Origin: an uncultured Bacteroidia bacterium
GTDB taxonomy: Bacteria; Bacteroidota; Bacteroidia; Bacteroidales; F082
Direction of reading: 5' to 3'
DNA length: 64,000 nt
Assembly (NCBI GenBank): GCA_902800965.1
Contig: CADCGK010000004.1
Location: 1-64,000, forward strand
The notes beneath the pieces are model-generated. The model saw nothing but the letters and a program-made list of their open reading frames with translations. It ran no database searches and had not been told where the DNA came from. Both the position numbers and the translations under genes were made by a program. Below, piece after piece: positions 9,995 through 18,445 of the stretch; the stretch's first letter is position 1, and each line of letters starts with the position of its first letter.

Positions 9995-10267
9995 ATGAAC
10001 AAGGAACAGGAATCCGTCGATGTGATGACGGAAGAGTTGATAGAAGAGGAGAAAAGTCTGCTACTTCATAACGACGACCACAATACTTTCGAATATGTCA
10101 TACAAACCCTGGTAGAGGTTTGCGACCATACCTACGAGCAGGCCGAGACTTGCGCCTGGATTACCCATTATAAAGGCAAATGCGCCATCAAACATGGTAC
10201 TTTTGAAGAACTGAAGCCTTACTATGACGCCATGCTGAACCATCAGCTGTATGTCAGCATTCAGTGA
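9995..10267 (+). CDS. clpS: ClpS adaptor of the Clp protease
   Basis: 90 residues. ClpS binds the N-domain of ClpA/ClpC and hands over substrates with destabilising N-terminal residues. The hallmark LLLHNDDHNTFEYVI, the ETCAWITHYKGKC stretch (the usual A-W-x-x-H-x-x-G pattern) and a C-terminal beta strand are all present. ATG 9995 follows a near-consensus -7 box (TATCTTTA, 9968-9975). It is divergent from the flippase gene and 39 bp upstream of the Rel gene. Confidence 0.9.
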   Translation: MNKEQESVDVMTEELIEEEKSLLLHNDDHNTFEYVIQTLVEVCDHTYEQAETCAWITHYKGKCAIKHGTFEELKPYYDAMLNHQLYVSIQ

Positions 10268-10306
10268 GTGGATAACGGAAAATGGAAAACGGAAAACTGA
10301 AAAATC

Positions 10307-12511
10307 ATGTCCACTTATAGTATAGAAGAGAGGGAGGCCATACAGAAAGCTTATGAGTTGATGTTGGCTGACATTCGTCCGAATGTATATGATCCTCAAA
10401 AACTTAGTGTTGTCGAGGATGCCTATCAATACAGCTTGGAGAAGTATGATGGCAAGTACATGGTTTCAGGCAAGGCTTATATGTTCCACCTCATCGATCT
10501 GGCCCGCATTGCCGTGCTGGAGGTGGGCTTGGGCTATATGTCGGTGGTGGCGGCTTTCTTGCATGGCATTACCTACAAGGAACATGTTGACATAAACGAG
10601 CTTGAGGAACGCTTTGGCAAGAGAATTGCCACCGTATTGAGAGGATTTGACAAGATCTCGGCGCTACAGACCGAAAGGGTTGCCTACAACTCCGATAACT
10701 TCCGCGACCTCTTTCTCTCACTTGCAGAGGATATGCGTTCGGTTTTGCTGAAGGTGGCGCATCGCGTTTATGACGTCCGCAACCAGCAGGATGTCGATGC
10801 TGATCGTCTAAGTAAGTACTTCCACGAAATCAAATACATCTACATCCCGATTGTGCACCGCCTCGGACTTTACAAGATCAAGGCTGAACTCGAGGAGAAG
10901 CTGATGTTGTTTGAGAACCCGGAGGTGTATCATGACATCAAAGCCAAGATCGAGGCTACCGAGGAAAGCCGTAGGCATATTGCGGAACGTTTCTTGGCAC
11001 CGATTAGAAACCGGCTGGATTCTGAAATCAAAAACGGGAAATACAAGTTCACCTATATGATCAAGTGGCGTGTCAAGTCCATCCCGTCCATCTATGCCAA
11101 GATGAAAGCCCAAAACGTTCCTTTCGAGAAGGTCTATGACCTCTTGGCCGCCCGTGTCATCATCGATTGCGCTCCCAAAGACGAGATAGAGTACTGCTGG
11201 TGTGTCTATGCCGACATCACCAATCTCTACGAGCCCGTGCCGGAGCGTATGCGCGACTGGATCACCAAACCGAAAGCCTCGGGTTACGAATCGCTGCATG
11301 CCACAGTGAAATTCGACGAGAAAGTGTATTTCGAGATACAGATTCGCACCACGAGAATGGACGAGATCGCCGAGACGGGACAGGCCGCCCACTACCTCTA
11401 CAAAGGGGACAGGCAGAGCTCCGAGGATTGGCTTGTCGGGGTGAGGCAAGTGCTTGAGAATCCTGAACTGGTGTCGCTTGAAAACTCCTACAAGAAGAAC
11501 TATAAGTCAGACAAGATATTCATTTTCACGCCGGAAGGTGACCTGAAACAACTGCCGGTAGGATCAACGGTGCTCGACTTTGCATACGAGATACACACCC
11601 GTGTAGGTGAGACCTGCAATGGCGCCAAGATCAATGGTCGTGTGGTGCCCATCCGCCAGGAGCTTGCCAATGGCGACAAGGTGGAGATCATCACCAACAA
11701 GAAGCAGTCGCCCAACGCTGACTGGCTGAACTGGGTGGCTACCGAGAAATCAAGGAACCGGATACGCCGTTTCCTGAAGGAACAGGAATTGAAGGAATCT
11801 GAGCTGGGCAAAGGCATGTTGCACAGACGGTTGAAAAACTGGAAGATTCCCACCACAGAAGATGTCATCGACCAATTGGTAAAGGAATTCAAGACGGAGA
11901 ATTCGTTGCAATTATACCATGAGATCGCCACTGAAAAGATCAACTTGGCGGATATCAAGCATTATCTCTCCGCTGAAATTGAACAGAAAGCCGAAAAATC
12001 GGAAAAGCCTGTTCATGAACTGGTCGAGACGGTTAAAAAGGAAAACGTAGAGGAGGAGAGCCTCTCCATTGGTGAAGATATCAAAAATGTTAATTATAGA
12101 CTCGCCAAGTGTTGCAACCCAATTCCTGGAGACAGGGTCTTTGGTTTTGTGACCAACGAGGGCAATATCACTATCCATCGGATCAACTGCCCCAATGCCA
12201 AAAGCATGCAGGATCGTTATGGCTACCGTATCATCAAGGTGAAATGGAATGGCATTGAAAACGGCGTGTCGCAAGCTACCATCAATATTCTCGGCGATAA
12301 CCACCAGGGACTTCTCGGAAAGATCACCAAGGTAATCTCTGAAGACATGCAGGTCGATATGAAGAACGCCCTGTTCAATACAAATAAGGAAGGCCTTTTC
12401 GAAGGTAGGATTACTATACAGATCCCTGACATTGAATCGCTGGAACAGCTGATGGATCGCATTAAAGCCATCGAAGGCATCACGGAGGTGGTTAGGGTGG
12501 ATGAAAGTTGA
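10307..12511 (+). CDS. Long RelA/SpoT-family (p)ppGpp synthetase with degenerate hydrolase site
   Basis: 734 residues with the full long-RSH layout: HD domain (about 45-200), synthetase domain (about 250-370, with RMRDWITKPKASGYESLHA and FEIQIRT), TGS (about 405-465), a zinc-finger-like segment (CCNPIPGD) and a C-terminal ACT domain (about 660-734). The synthetase looks intact. The hydrolase site does not: the HDxxED motif reads HGITYK (H86, G87, Y90, K91) and the later conserved Asn is D156. The protein is therefore predicted to make but not break down (p)ppGpp, like RelA. A second, intact RSH elsewhere in the genome would be expected. Confidence 0.9.
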   Translation: MSTYSIEEREAIQKAYELMLADIRPNVYDPQKLSVVEDAYQYSLEKYDGKYMVSGKAYMFHLIDLARIAVLEVGLGYMSVVAAFLHGITYKEHVDINELEERFGKRIATVLRGFDKISALQTERVAYNSDNFRDLFLSLAEDMRSVLLKVAHRVYDVRNQQDVDADRLSKYFHEIKYIYIPIVHRLGLYKIKAELEEKLMLFENPEVYHDIKAKIEATEESRRHIAERFLAPIRNRLDSEIKNGKYKFTYMIKWRVKSIPSIYAKMKAQNVPFEKVYDLLAARVIIDCAPKDEIEYCWCVYADITNLYEPVPERMRDWITKPKASGYESLHATVKFDEKVYFEIQIRTTRMDEIAETGQAAHYLYKGDRQSSEDWLVGVRQVLENPELVSLENSYKKNYKSDKIFIFTPEGDLKQLPVGSTVLDFAYEIHTRVGETCNGAKINGRVVPIRQELANGDKVEIITNKKQSPNADWLNWVATEKSRNRIRRFLKEQELKESELGKGMLHRRLKNWKIPTTEDVIDQLVKEFKTENSLQLYHEIATEKINLADIKHYLSAEIEQKAEKSEKPVHELVETVKKENVEEESLSIGEDIKNVNYRLAKCCNPIPGDRVFGFVTNEGNITIHRINCPNAKSMQDRYGYRIIKVKWNGIENGVSQATINILGDNHQGLLGKITKVISEDMQVDMKNALFNTNKEGLFEGRITIQIPDIESLEQLMDRIKAIEGITEVVRVDES

Positions 12512-12549
12512 GAGTTGATAGTTGAAAGTTAAAAGTTAATAGTTTAGAT

Positions 12550-14034
12550 ATGAAACGGTTTTTGTTTTTGGTTTTGTTTTTTTGTTTGGCGTGTTGGGCT
12601 TATGCACAATCAGTCATGCCTACGGTGACTATTGTCACGGATGGCCCTATCGTGAATACCCCTGCGGTGCATGGCACCATCACCGTTGACGACCATAACG
12701 GCACGGTGATCGTGATGCATGCCGGCTTCAAGATCAGAGGCACCTCGTCTCAGCAATATGAAAAGAAATCATATCGCGTTGAGCTTTGGGCCGATGAGAC
12801 GGGTGCTGAAATGATCGATACCACTTTCCTTGGGTTGCGTAGCGACGACGACTGGAACCTTGAGGCTATGTGGGCGCAGCCGTTGCGACTTCGCGACAAG
12901 GTGGCCAACGAGCTGTGGATGGAGATGTATCAGCTGCCGTATCAGGAAAATGAACCTGAAGCCTTGCCTGGTATCCGGATGAAGTATGTCGATTTGTATC
13001 TCAACGAGGCCTACGTGGGTGTCTATGCCCTTACGGAACGCATGGACCGCAAACAGCTGGGACTGAGAAAGTACAACGGCAACCTCCGTGGAATGCTTTT
13101 CAAAGGCAATGGTCCTGGAGCACCGACGTTCGATACATTGCCAGGTTATGACAATACAATGGATACTTGGGACAATTATGAGTGGGTCTATCCGAACGAG
13201 AGTGACACGGTGATCGACTGGAGCTCTTTGTACAGCTTCACCAATTTTGTGATGAATTCGAGTAATATTGCCTTCTATTCGCAATACAGCACAATGTTTG
13301 ATGCCCAAAACGCCATCGACTATTTCTTGTTCATCAATGTATTGAAGGCCATGGATAACATGGGCCGCAATCTTTTCGTGGCGCGTTACAAGAAGTCCAG
13401 TGAATTTCTGTATATGCCTTGGGACCTGGATGCCATCTGGGGCTTGGATACTGACGGCAGTCAGACCAACGACGCCACGGGATTCATGACCAATGGCTTT
13501 TATGACCGTTTGTTGAACGACTGTAGCGATAATGGCTTTGTGAAGTTGACCCAAGCCAGATACAATACTTTGCGTGATTCCATCCTCACCCGTGAACATA
13601 TCATGGAATTGGTTCGGAATCAATATGAAGAATTGCTTGCCGATGGCGTTTACGATCGCGAGCATGAGGCCTGGCCGGAATTTACTGTCGATGAGAGCCA
13701 GCTCGATTATATGAGCGATTGGCTGGATGCCCGTTTTGCTTATCTGGATGCCGAGATCAACTCCGTTTGCGGTACCTGGAATAACAATGAAATCGCTGAA
13801 GCCAGTGGGGTTGAGGTTTTCCCCAATCCCGCCAAGGATCGGGTCAACATACGTTTTGCTGAAGCTGGTGAAGCTCATATCATCCTCTACGACATGACGG
13901 GCCGTTTGGTCTATTCCACTCGAAGTAATTCCCAGACCATCACCATTCCAACCAACGGTTTCCGAAGAGGCATTTATGCAGTCCTTATTCAACAAAAAGA
14001 AAACCACTTCATCCAACGAGTCATTATTCAATAA
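12550..14034 (+). CDS. CotH kinase-family protein with T9SS sorting domain
   Basis: 494 residues with a signal peptide (MKRFLFLVLFFCLACWAYAQ). The CotH domain spans about 45-400. It includes the IRGTSSQQYEKKSYRVEL motif, DLYLNEAYVGVYALTERMD, and the Asp-containing metal-site motif YMPWDLDAIWG. CotH proteins in other bacteria phosphorylate spore-coat proteins; the substrate here is unknown. Residues about 420-494 are a type IX secretion sorting domain (VFPNPAKDRVNI, YDMTGRLVY, GIYAVLI), so the protein should cross the outer membrane and be surface-attached or released. A long antisense open frame across the gene is a shadow. Confidence 0.88.
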   Translation: MKRFLFLVLFFCLACWAYAQSVMPTVTIVTDGPIVNTPAVHGTITVDDHNGTVIVMHAGFKIRGTSSQQYEKKSYRVELWADETGAEMIDTTFLGLRSDDDWNLEAMWAQPLRLRDKVANELWMEMYQLPYQENEPEALPGIRMKYVDLYLNEAYVGVYALTERMDRKQLGLRKYNGNLRGMLFKGNGPGAPTFDTLPGYDNTMDTWDNYEWVYPNESDTVIDWSSLYSFTNFVMNSSNIAFYSQYSTMFDAQNAIDYFLFINVLKAMDNMGRNLFVARYKKSSEFLYMPWDLDAIWGLDTDGSQTNDATGFMTNGFYDRLLNDCSDNGFVKLTQARYNTLRDSILTREHIMELVRNQYEELLADGVYDREHEAWPEFTVDESQLDYMSDWLDARFAYLDAEINSVCGTWNNNEIAEASGVEVFPNPAKDRVNIRFAEAGEAHIILYDMTGRLVYSTRSNSQTITIPTNGFRRGIYAVLIQQKENHFIQRVIIQ

Positions 14035-14066
14035 TTCTTACTTCTGTCTTCTAAATCCTAAAAAAA

Positions 14067-14477
14067 ATGGCTACAATAAAAGGAACCTACAAGGGCAATC
14101 TTCGTAACGAGATGACCCACGTGCAGTCTGGCAACACCATCTTGACCGATGCACCTACCGACAACCATGGCAAAGGTGAAGCCTTTTCGCCAACCGATTT
14201 GGCCTGCGCTGCTTTGGCAGGCTGCATGATGACCATCATGGGTATCAGTGCTCAAGGTCATGACTTCAACATTGATGGCACCACATACGAGGTGAAGAAA
14301 ACCATGGCGGCCGATCCGAGAAGAATCGGGCAGATCGACTTGGTCTTTAACTTCCCGCCACGTGATTACACCCAAGCGCAGCAAAAGCTCCTTTGGGCTG
14401 CTGCCGAGAGTTGTCCAGTCGGGCATTCGCTGCATCCCGATGTCATCGTCAACATCACCATGAATTTCCAGTTCTGA
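14067..14477 (+). CDS. OsmC/Ohr-family peroxiredoxin-like protein
   Basis: 136 residues. The two redox cysteines of the family are present in DLACAALAGCMM and ESCPVGHSL. OsmC-type proteins reduce organic hydroperoxides; exact substrate preference cannot be read from sequence. The stop codon overlaps the next ATG (TGATG at 14475), so the two genes are translationally coupled. Confidence 0.88.
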   Translation: MATIKGTYKGNLRNEMTHVQSGNTILTDAPTDNHGKGEAFSPTDLACAALAGCMMTIMGISAQGHDFNIDGTTYEVKKTMAADPRRIGQIDLVFNFPPRDYTQAQQKLLWAAAESCPVGHSLHPDVIVNITMNFQF

Positions 14478-14857
14478 TGGATTACGACATGTTGAAGGGC
14501 CTCTGCCACAGCGAGACGCTGGTGGTGGAGCACAAAGATACCGCTGCCGTTTATGGCTCCGGATCGCTGGAGGTTTTTGCCACCCCAGCCATGATTGCCT
14601 TGATGGAAAAGACTTGTCTGGACAGTGTCAACGACAAGATCGGGGAGGGGAATACCACCGTGGGCATCGCTGTCAATATCAAGCACCTTAAGGCCAGTCC
14701 AGTGGGTGCCTTGATCCGTTGTGATGCCAAGCTCGCCGAGGTGGATCGAAAGCGTTTGGTTTTCGAGGTGAAATGCTTCGAAGGCGAGTCCCTTGTTGGA
14801 GAAGGCGTTCACGAGCGATTTGTTGTGGATAGCGAGAAGTTTATGGGGAAGTTATGA
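14477..14857 (+). CDS. Hotdog-fold thioesterase-like protein (FlK family)
   Basis: 126 residues. The TPAMIALMEKTCLDSV helix and GEGNTTVGIAVNIKHLKASPVG strand pattern, followed by GEGVHERFVV, match the fluoroacetyl-CoA thioesterase-like hotdog family, which hydrolyses or binds acyl-CoA thioesters. The start is ATG 14477, overlapping the osmC stop; a longer frame reading back into osmC is not needed. The physiological substrate is unknown. Confidence 0.82.
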   Translation: MDYDMLKGLCHSETLVVEHKDTAAVYGSGSLEVFATPAMIALMEKTCLDSVNDKIGEGNTTVGIAVNIKHLKASPVGALIRCDAKLAEVDRKRLVFEVKCFEGESLVGEGVHERFVVDSEKFMGKL

Positions 14858-14897
14858 GTGAGGAGTGAGGAGTGAGGAGTGAGGAGTGAGGAGTAGG
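14856..14897 (+). repeat. Tandem 7-bp repeat GAGTGAG
   Basis: Six units of GAGTGAG in a row (the last is GAGTAGG) begin within the stop codon of the thioesterase gene. A related GAGTGAGGAG tract lies after rpsP at 37606-37639, in the same orientation relative to its gene. Confidence 0.9.
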
Positions 14898-14931
14898 CAT
14901 CCGGAAGGGATGATAGCTTTATAGAATAAAG

Positions 14932-14977
14932 AAGGGTGACCAAAAAGTTTTGTCTTTTTGATCACCCTTTCAGTTTT
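14932..14977. terminator. Bidirectional hairpin terminator
   Basis: The 16-bp arms 14932-14947 and 14954-14969 pair with one mismatch around a 6-base loop, are flanked by T/A runs, and lie between convergent genes. The arm AGGGTGACCAAAAA recurs at 20877-20890 next to the IS3 remnant. Confidence 0.8.
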
Positions 14978-15011
14978 TGTTTGAGGTTAAATCAGAAGGT
15001 TTTTTGGCCTA

Positions 15012-15392
15012 TTAAAAGCTTCCAAAGACCTTATCTTGATGTTCCTGGTATTTTTTGTAGGCTTCTTGGGTGGCAGCGTCCATTTGGTCTTCCATGCCAT
15101 AGAGGACATTGCTGAGTTGGTTCATCTGTTTGAACAGTTCGGTGTCTTTGCCAAACAGACCATCGGTAACGAGTCCGTGGCCTTTCTCTTTGAGTTCCTC
15201 GGCGGGATAGTTCTGCTCAAAATAAGTCAGAATGCCATCGGCTTGCTTTACCACTTCTGGATAATCAGCTGCGGTAAGGCTGAACATTCTGTTGGTAAGA
15301 TCGTTCACTTTCTTGGCGTCAAAGGGTTTGTTGCCGCCTCCACAGGCCACCATCATGATGGCTAATGTGGCCAAAACAAATAATTTTTTCAT
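15012..15392 (-). CDS. Small lipoprotein of unknown function
   Basis: 126 residues with a signal peptide and lipobox (IMMVAC) followed by GGG. The mature part is a helical, charged domain of about 100 residues with no motif recognised. It is probably envelope-anchored. It is transcribed alone towards the hairpin terminator at 14932. Confidence 0.75.
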   Translation of the reverse strand: MKKLFVLATLAIMMVACGGGNKPFDAKKVNDLTNRMFSLTAADYPEVVKQADGILTYFEQNYPAEELKEKGHGLVTDGLFGKDTELFKQMNQLSNVLYGMEDQMDAATQEAYKKYQEHQDKVFGSF

Positions 15393-15963
15393 TGGAAAAA
15401 AAGTTTTTGTTAATATAAATAGTTAATAGTTGGTTTTGAAAATGCGAAAGTAAAGATTTTATTGGATGATTGATCAATATCGGTCAAAAAAATTATCACT
15501 CGTCACATTGGGAGAAACGATTGTTTTTACCTATCACAAAAACATTGTCATATATGCAGGTACTAATAGGATGTCGGCATCTTTTCTGAGGTTTTTGGTG
15601 TAAACCTTGTAGCGATCTTACATTAAGCATACGGTGAAACGCCCTTGTGGAATAACATGAACTACCCATCCCTCGCATTCCTGTGGAGAGCGAAGGTGAG
15701 AAAAGCGGATGAGGAATTAGGGATAACCCCGTAGGGGTTAAAGCTTGGTAGAACGATGTTCCATGTGTTTCACATATCTCAATGCTCACGGAAGAAGGTA
15801 ATGGGGAATAGGGATTATAGCTTCTTCTTTCGACATAACAAAGCCCCGATGGTTGGAAAAATACCTTCGGGGCTTGTGTCATTTTGGGTCTATCTGTTTG
15901 CGAGGAAGGAATTGTTTTATGTAAACCTTTTGCTATTGTGTAATACGGAAGATGTTTTGATGA
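15393..15963. other. 571-bp intergenic region rich in palindromes
   Basis: No convincing gene. It holds a 7-bp stem TAACCCC-GTA-GGGGTTA (about 15723-15739) and a 9-bp inverted repeat AAGCCCCGA (15841-15849) with TCGGGGCTT (15867-15875). A 128-codon minus-strand open frame (15496-15882) crosses both palindromes, lacks a ribosome-binding site and has a peptide unlike any family. The stretch looks like a repeat-derived, possibly structured non-coding element. Confidence 0.5.
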
Positions 15964-16347
15964 CTATTTGAATTTATTGTCATAGTATTCACAGACGTCA
16001 TCATAAATATACATGGCCAATGTACTGGCTGCACTAATGATAATAGAAGTTCCTCCACTAGCTCCAGATGCGGCAATCCCTCCAGCAATGGCGGCTTTTA
16101 ATCCGTCTTTTACAACTCTTTTTGACCATTTACCACAAACTACATTATAAGTTGATTCTCCTGTCTTGTAATCTTTGATTTCTTTTGTAATTGTCAAGCT
16201 TATGGTTTGTTGGTTCACATCATCTTCGATAACAGCTGTGTTGCCATAACTAACAAGATAGAGACCTTCTTTAATTTTAACTCTGTCTTGGGCATTTGCT
16301 GCAAATACAGCAAACATTGCAATTAATAATACTAGTGTTTTTTTCAT
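15964..16347 (-). CDS. Secreted protein of unknown function
   Basis: 127 residues with a clear signal peptide ending ANAQ. The mature region begins with short beta strands and then has a hydrophobic Gly/Ala/Ser-rich segment (about 85-108) that may insert in a membrane. No family is recognised. It is the last of five closely spaced leftward genes (9 bp after the OmpA-like gene). Confidence 0.7.
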   Translation of the reverse strand: MKKTLVLLIAMFAVFAANAQDRVKIKEGLYLVSYGNTAVIEDDVNQQTISLTITKEIKDYKTGESTYNVVCGKWSKRVVKDGLKAAIAGGIAASGASGGTSIIISAASTLAMYIYDDVCEYYDNKFK

Positions 16348-16356
16348 TTCTTTTAC

Positions 16357-17589
16357 TTATTTAATGATTTGGATTTCTACTCTCCTATTTCGTCTGAAGT
16401 TTTCCCTTGAATTATTTGGAACCAACGGTTCGTCTTCTCCCTTACTGTCAATGGTTATGCGGTTTTCTGAAATACCTTTCGACATCAAATAATCCTTTGC
16501 TGCTTCGGCACGTTTCATACCTTTTCTTTGATTGATATTCCTGTATCCAATCTTACACGTATGACCCGTGAGAAATACATTCACGTCATCATACTTGTTA
16601 AGGATATTCGCGGCTTTATCCAATTCAGTTTTTTGTTCATCGGAAAGTATAGTCACGTCCAACGCAAAACCATCTATTATCATTGAATCCAATGTTTGCA
16701 ATGCGCTTCTCCTTTCTTCTGCTGCGCGTTGTTCAGCAAGTCTTCTTTCCTCTGCCAAACGTCTTTCTTCCTCTTCCTTTTGTCGTTTCAATGCTTCTTG
16801 GCGATGAAGTTCAGCTTGATTATCAACACCATATAGTTTCAAAACCTCTTGGGGAGATTGTGTGATGCCCATTTGATTCAAATACCCAGTTTTTTCTTTT
16901 TCCGACAGTTTTTCGGTTTTTGCAATAGCTAATGCATAATTAGCACAATTTCTTACGTCTTCTTCTGTGTAGTTATGAATTCCTAGATTTTGAAAATGGT
17001 TTTCCATTTCCATTTCTCTTTTGGATTTTTGTTCTTCTATATAATTTGCGTATGATATTGAATCCTCAATATGATCAATACGACCTTTCTCAAATAGAAT
17101 ATCGCCAACAGATAAAATACCCATTAATATAGCTTTATCCTTGTCTCCTTTATATGCTTCATCTAAACATCCTATTGCATAAGTAAAGCTTGTTTGGGCC
17201 AGATACTTTCGTCTAGCATCTGGATCACTTGAACGACGAGCAGTAGAATCATACGATAGCGCATCAAGTTGTTGGTATCTATTAGAGGCATTATTCCACG
17301 CGACACCTCTTTCTGTGTTAGACTTACTGACCCCTAATGCTTCCCCTATCATGGAAGCGTTTTTTTGTGCATCCTCTTTGGAATATCCTTGATTCTCATA
17401 AAAGTCTGCTGTTTTTCCTACCACATATGCTCCTACCATATCACTAATACCAGTTGCGTTGCACACATTTTTAACACCAGTACAAAAATCCGAAAGCCTA
17501 TCCCAAAAACCTTTCTTTTGTTGGGCATATGTAACCGTCTCAAGAGACAGGGTGAATAACAGCATTAAGATGGTAACCTTAGTTTTCAT
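16357..17589 (-). CDS. OmpA-family protein with coiled-coil linker
   Basis: 410 residues. Signal peptide ending TYAQ, an unknown N-terminal region (about 25-250), an Arg/Glu-rich coiled coil (about 262-295, repeats of RLAEERR), and a C-terminal OmpA/MotB peptidoglycan-binding domain (about 300-410) with the LTGHTCKIG, NQRKGMKRAEAAKDYL and NRRVEI motifs. It probably tethers the outer membrane or an envelope complex to peptidoglycan. The N-terminal segment has a YSKEDAQKNASMI stretch that resembles YSSQDKENMRNVL in the first gene of the operon. Confidence 0.85.
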   Translation of the reverse strand: MKTKVTILMLLFTLSLETVTYAQQKKGFWDRLSDFCTGVKNVCNATGISDMVGAYVVGKTADFYENQGYSKEDAQKNASMIGEALGVSKSNTERGVAWNNASNRYQQLDALSYDSTARRSSDPDARRKYLAQTSFTYAIGCLDEAYKGDKDKAILMGILSVGDILFEKGRIDHIEDSISYANYIEEQKSKREMEMENHFQNLGIHNYTEEDVRNCANYALAIAKTEKLSEKEKTGYLNQMGITQSPQEVLKLYGVDNQAELHRQEALKRQKEEEERRLAEERRLAEQRAAEERRSALQTLDSMIIDGFALDVTILSDEQKTELDKAANILNKYDDVNVFLTGHTCKIGYRNINQRKGMKRAEAAKDYLMSKGISENRITIDSKGEDEPLVPNNSRENFRRNRRVEIQIIK

Positions 17590-17616
17590 ATCATTAAGTG
17601 TTTTTCAGTTATAAAA

Positions 17617-18024
17617 TTATTGAATCTTTACGTTTTTCTGTATTCCGAAGATATAGGGAATAGAATCTTGCGAAATTAAAAACATGGCATCGGTTTTACG
17701 ATAAGCACCTTTATAATAGATTTTTTTACTCTGTATGTTGTCTCCCGTAATTTCAATTTTCGCTTCCTTTCTTGGATTACCAGAAACAACATACTTACCC
17801 TCTGCATATTTAAAAGGTTTTACAACAACATCTTTGTCAACGACTACAGCAGTATAAACATCAACGTCTTCTGCTGATCTGAATAACAGACTCGTGACGA
17901 TAGTACCTTTTTCTCCGTCTTTTTCAGCAGCTGATACAGTACTCCATACCGTATTCTCCAATTTGTAGCTCGCACAACTACACATAATTATCGCAAGCAT
18001 TATAATAACAAAGTATTTCTTCAT
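17617..18024 (-). CDS. Lipoprotein of unknown function
   Basis: 135 residues starting at ATG 18024 (MKKYFVII). The lipobox is MCSC. The earlier in-frame start at 18060 would place extra residues before the signal and overlap the upstream gene, so it is rejected. The mature part is predicted to be mainly beta. No family is recognised. It is the third gene of the secreted-protein operon. Confidence 0.72.
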   Translation of the reverse strand: MKKYFVIIMLAIIMCSCASYKLENTVWSTVSAAEKDGEKGTIVTSLLFRSAEDVDVYTAVVVDKDVVVKPFKYAEGKYVVSGNPRKEAKIEITGDNIQSKKIYYKGAYRKTDAMFLISQDSIPYIFGIQKNVKIQ

Positions 18025-18041
18025 CTCTTTATTGTTGATAA

Positions 18042-18398
18042 TTACATATTGAAAAACCACTTGCCAGCCTTATACTGGTACGAATTTCTCCAACCGCCAT
18101 CGATTTCAGAATTGTATAAAGGATTTTTGCTGACAGGTTCCCATTCGTTGCTGCTAATAACAAGGATGTAATCTCCTTCCTTTTCATACAACTTTAAAGT
18201 TCTTGATGCCGTTGCGTCACCAGCGCCAACTGAACAATAGGCTGTAACATCCTGTACATAATTGTAGCCTCTCGGGATGCTTGTTGTTACAGAAACAATT
18301 CTTTCATTTGTTTGACAAGTAAAGGAACTGAGAGCTATTGAGCACACAAACATTCCTGCAATCAGAGCTACGCTTAACAATGTTTTCTTCATTTTCAT
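18042..18398 (-). CDS. Small secreted protein with shared 5' leader element
   Basis: 118 residues with a signal peptide (cleavage probably after ALSS). The mature part is beta-rich and Tyr/Trp-rich at the end; no family is recognised. It lies 47 bp after the upstream gene, and that gap contains a copy of the hairpin leader (18404-18431) also found before the two genes starting at 19837 and 22291. Because this copy is inside an operon and lacks a promoter, the leader probably acts in the mRNA. Confidence 0.7.
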   Translation of the reverse strand: MKMKKTLLSVALIAGMFVCSIALSSFTCQTNERIVSVTTSIPRGYNYVQDVTAYCSVGAGDATASRTLKLYEKEGDYILVISSNEWEPVSKNPLYNSEIDGGWRNSYQYKAGKWFFNM

Positions 18399-18403
18399 TT
18401 TTT

Positions 18404-18431
18404 GCCTAGTTATATCCCATTAGGCTCTTCG
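18404..18431 (-). promoter_or_regulatory. Shared hairpin leader element, copy C
   Basis: The stem GCCTA (18404-18408) / TAGGC (18421-18425) encloses a 12-base loop containing the shared TATCCCAT (plus strand), followed by CTTCGG. It lies 5 bases upstream of the ATG at 18398. The sequence matches copies at 19848 and 22301, but with a different, still pairing, stem. Confidence 0.6.
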
Positions 18432-18445
18432 GGATTGGTTTGTGT

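Noticed and set aside
12769..14031. 420-codon antisense frame
   Set aside because: It is an exact shadow of the cotH gene; the sense frame has signal peptide, CotH and T9SS domains.
15496..15882. 128-codon minus-strand frame
   Set aside because: It spans two palindromes, has no ribosome-binding site and the peptide fits no family.
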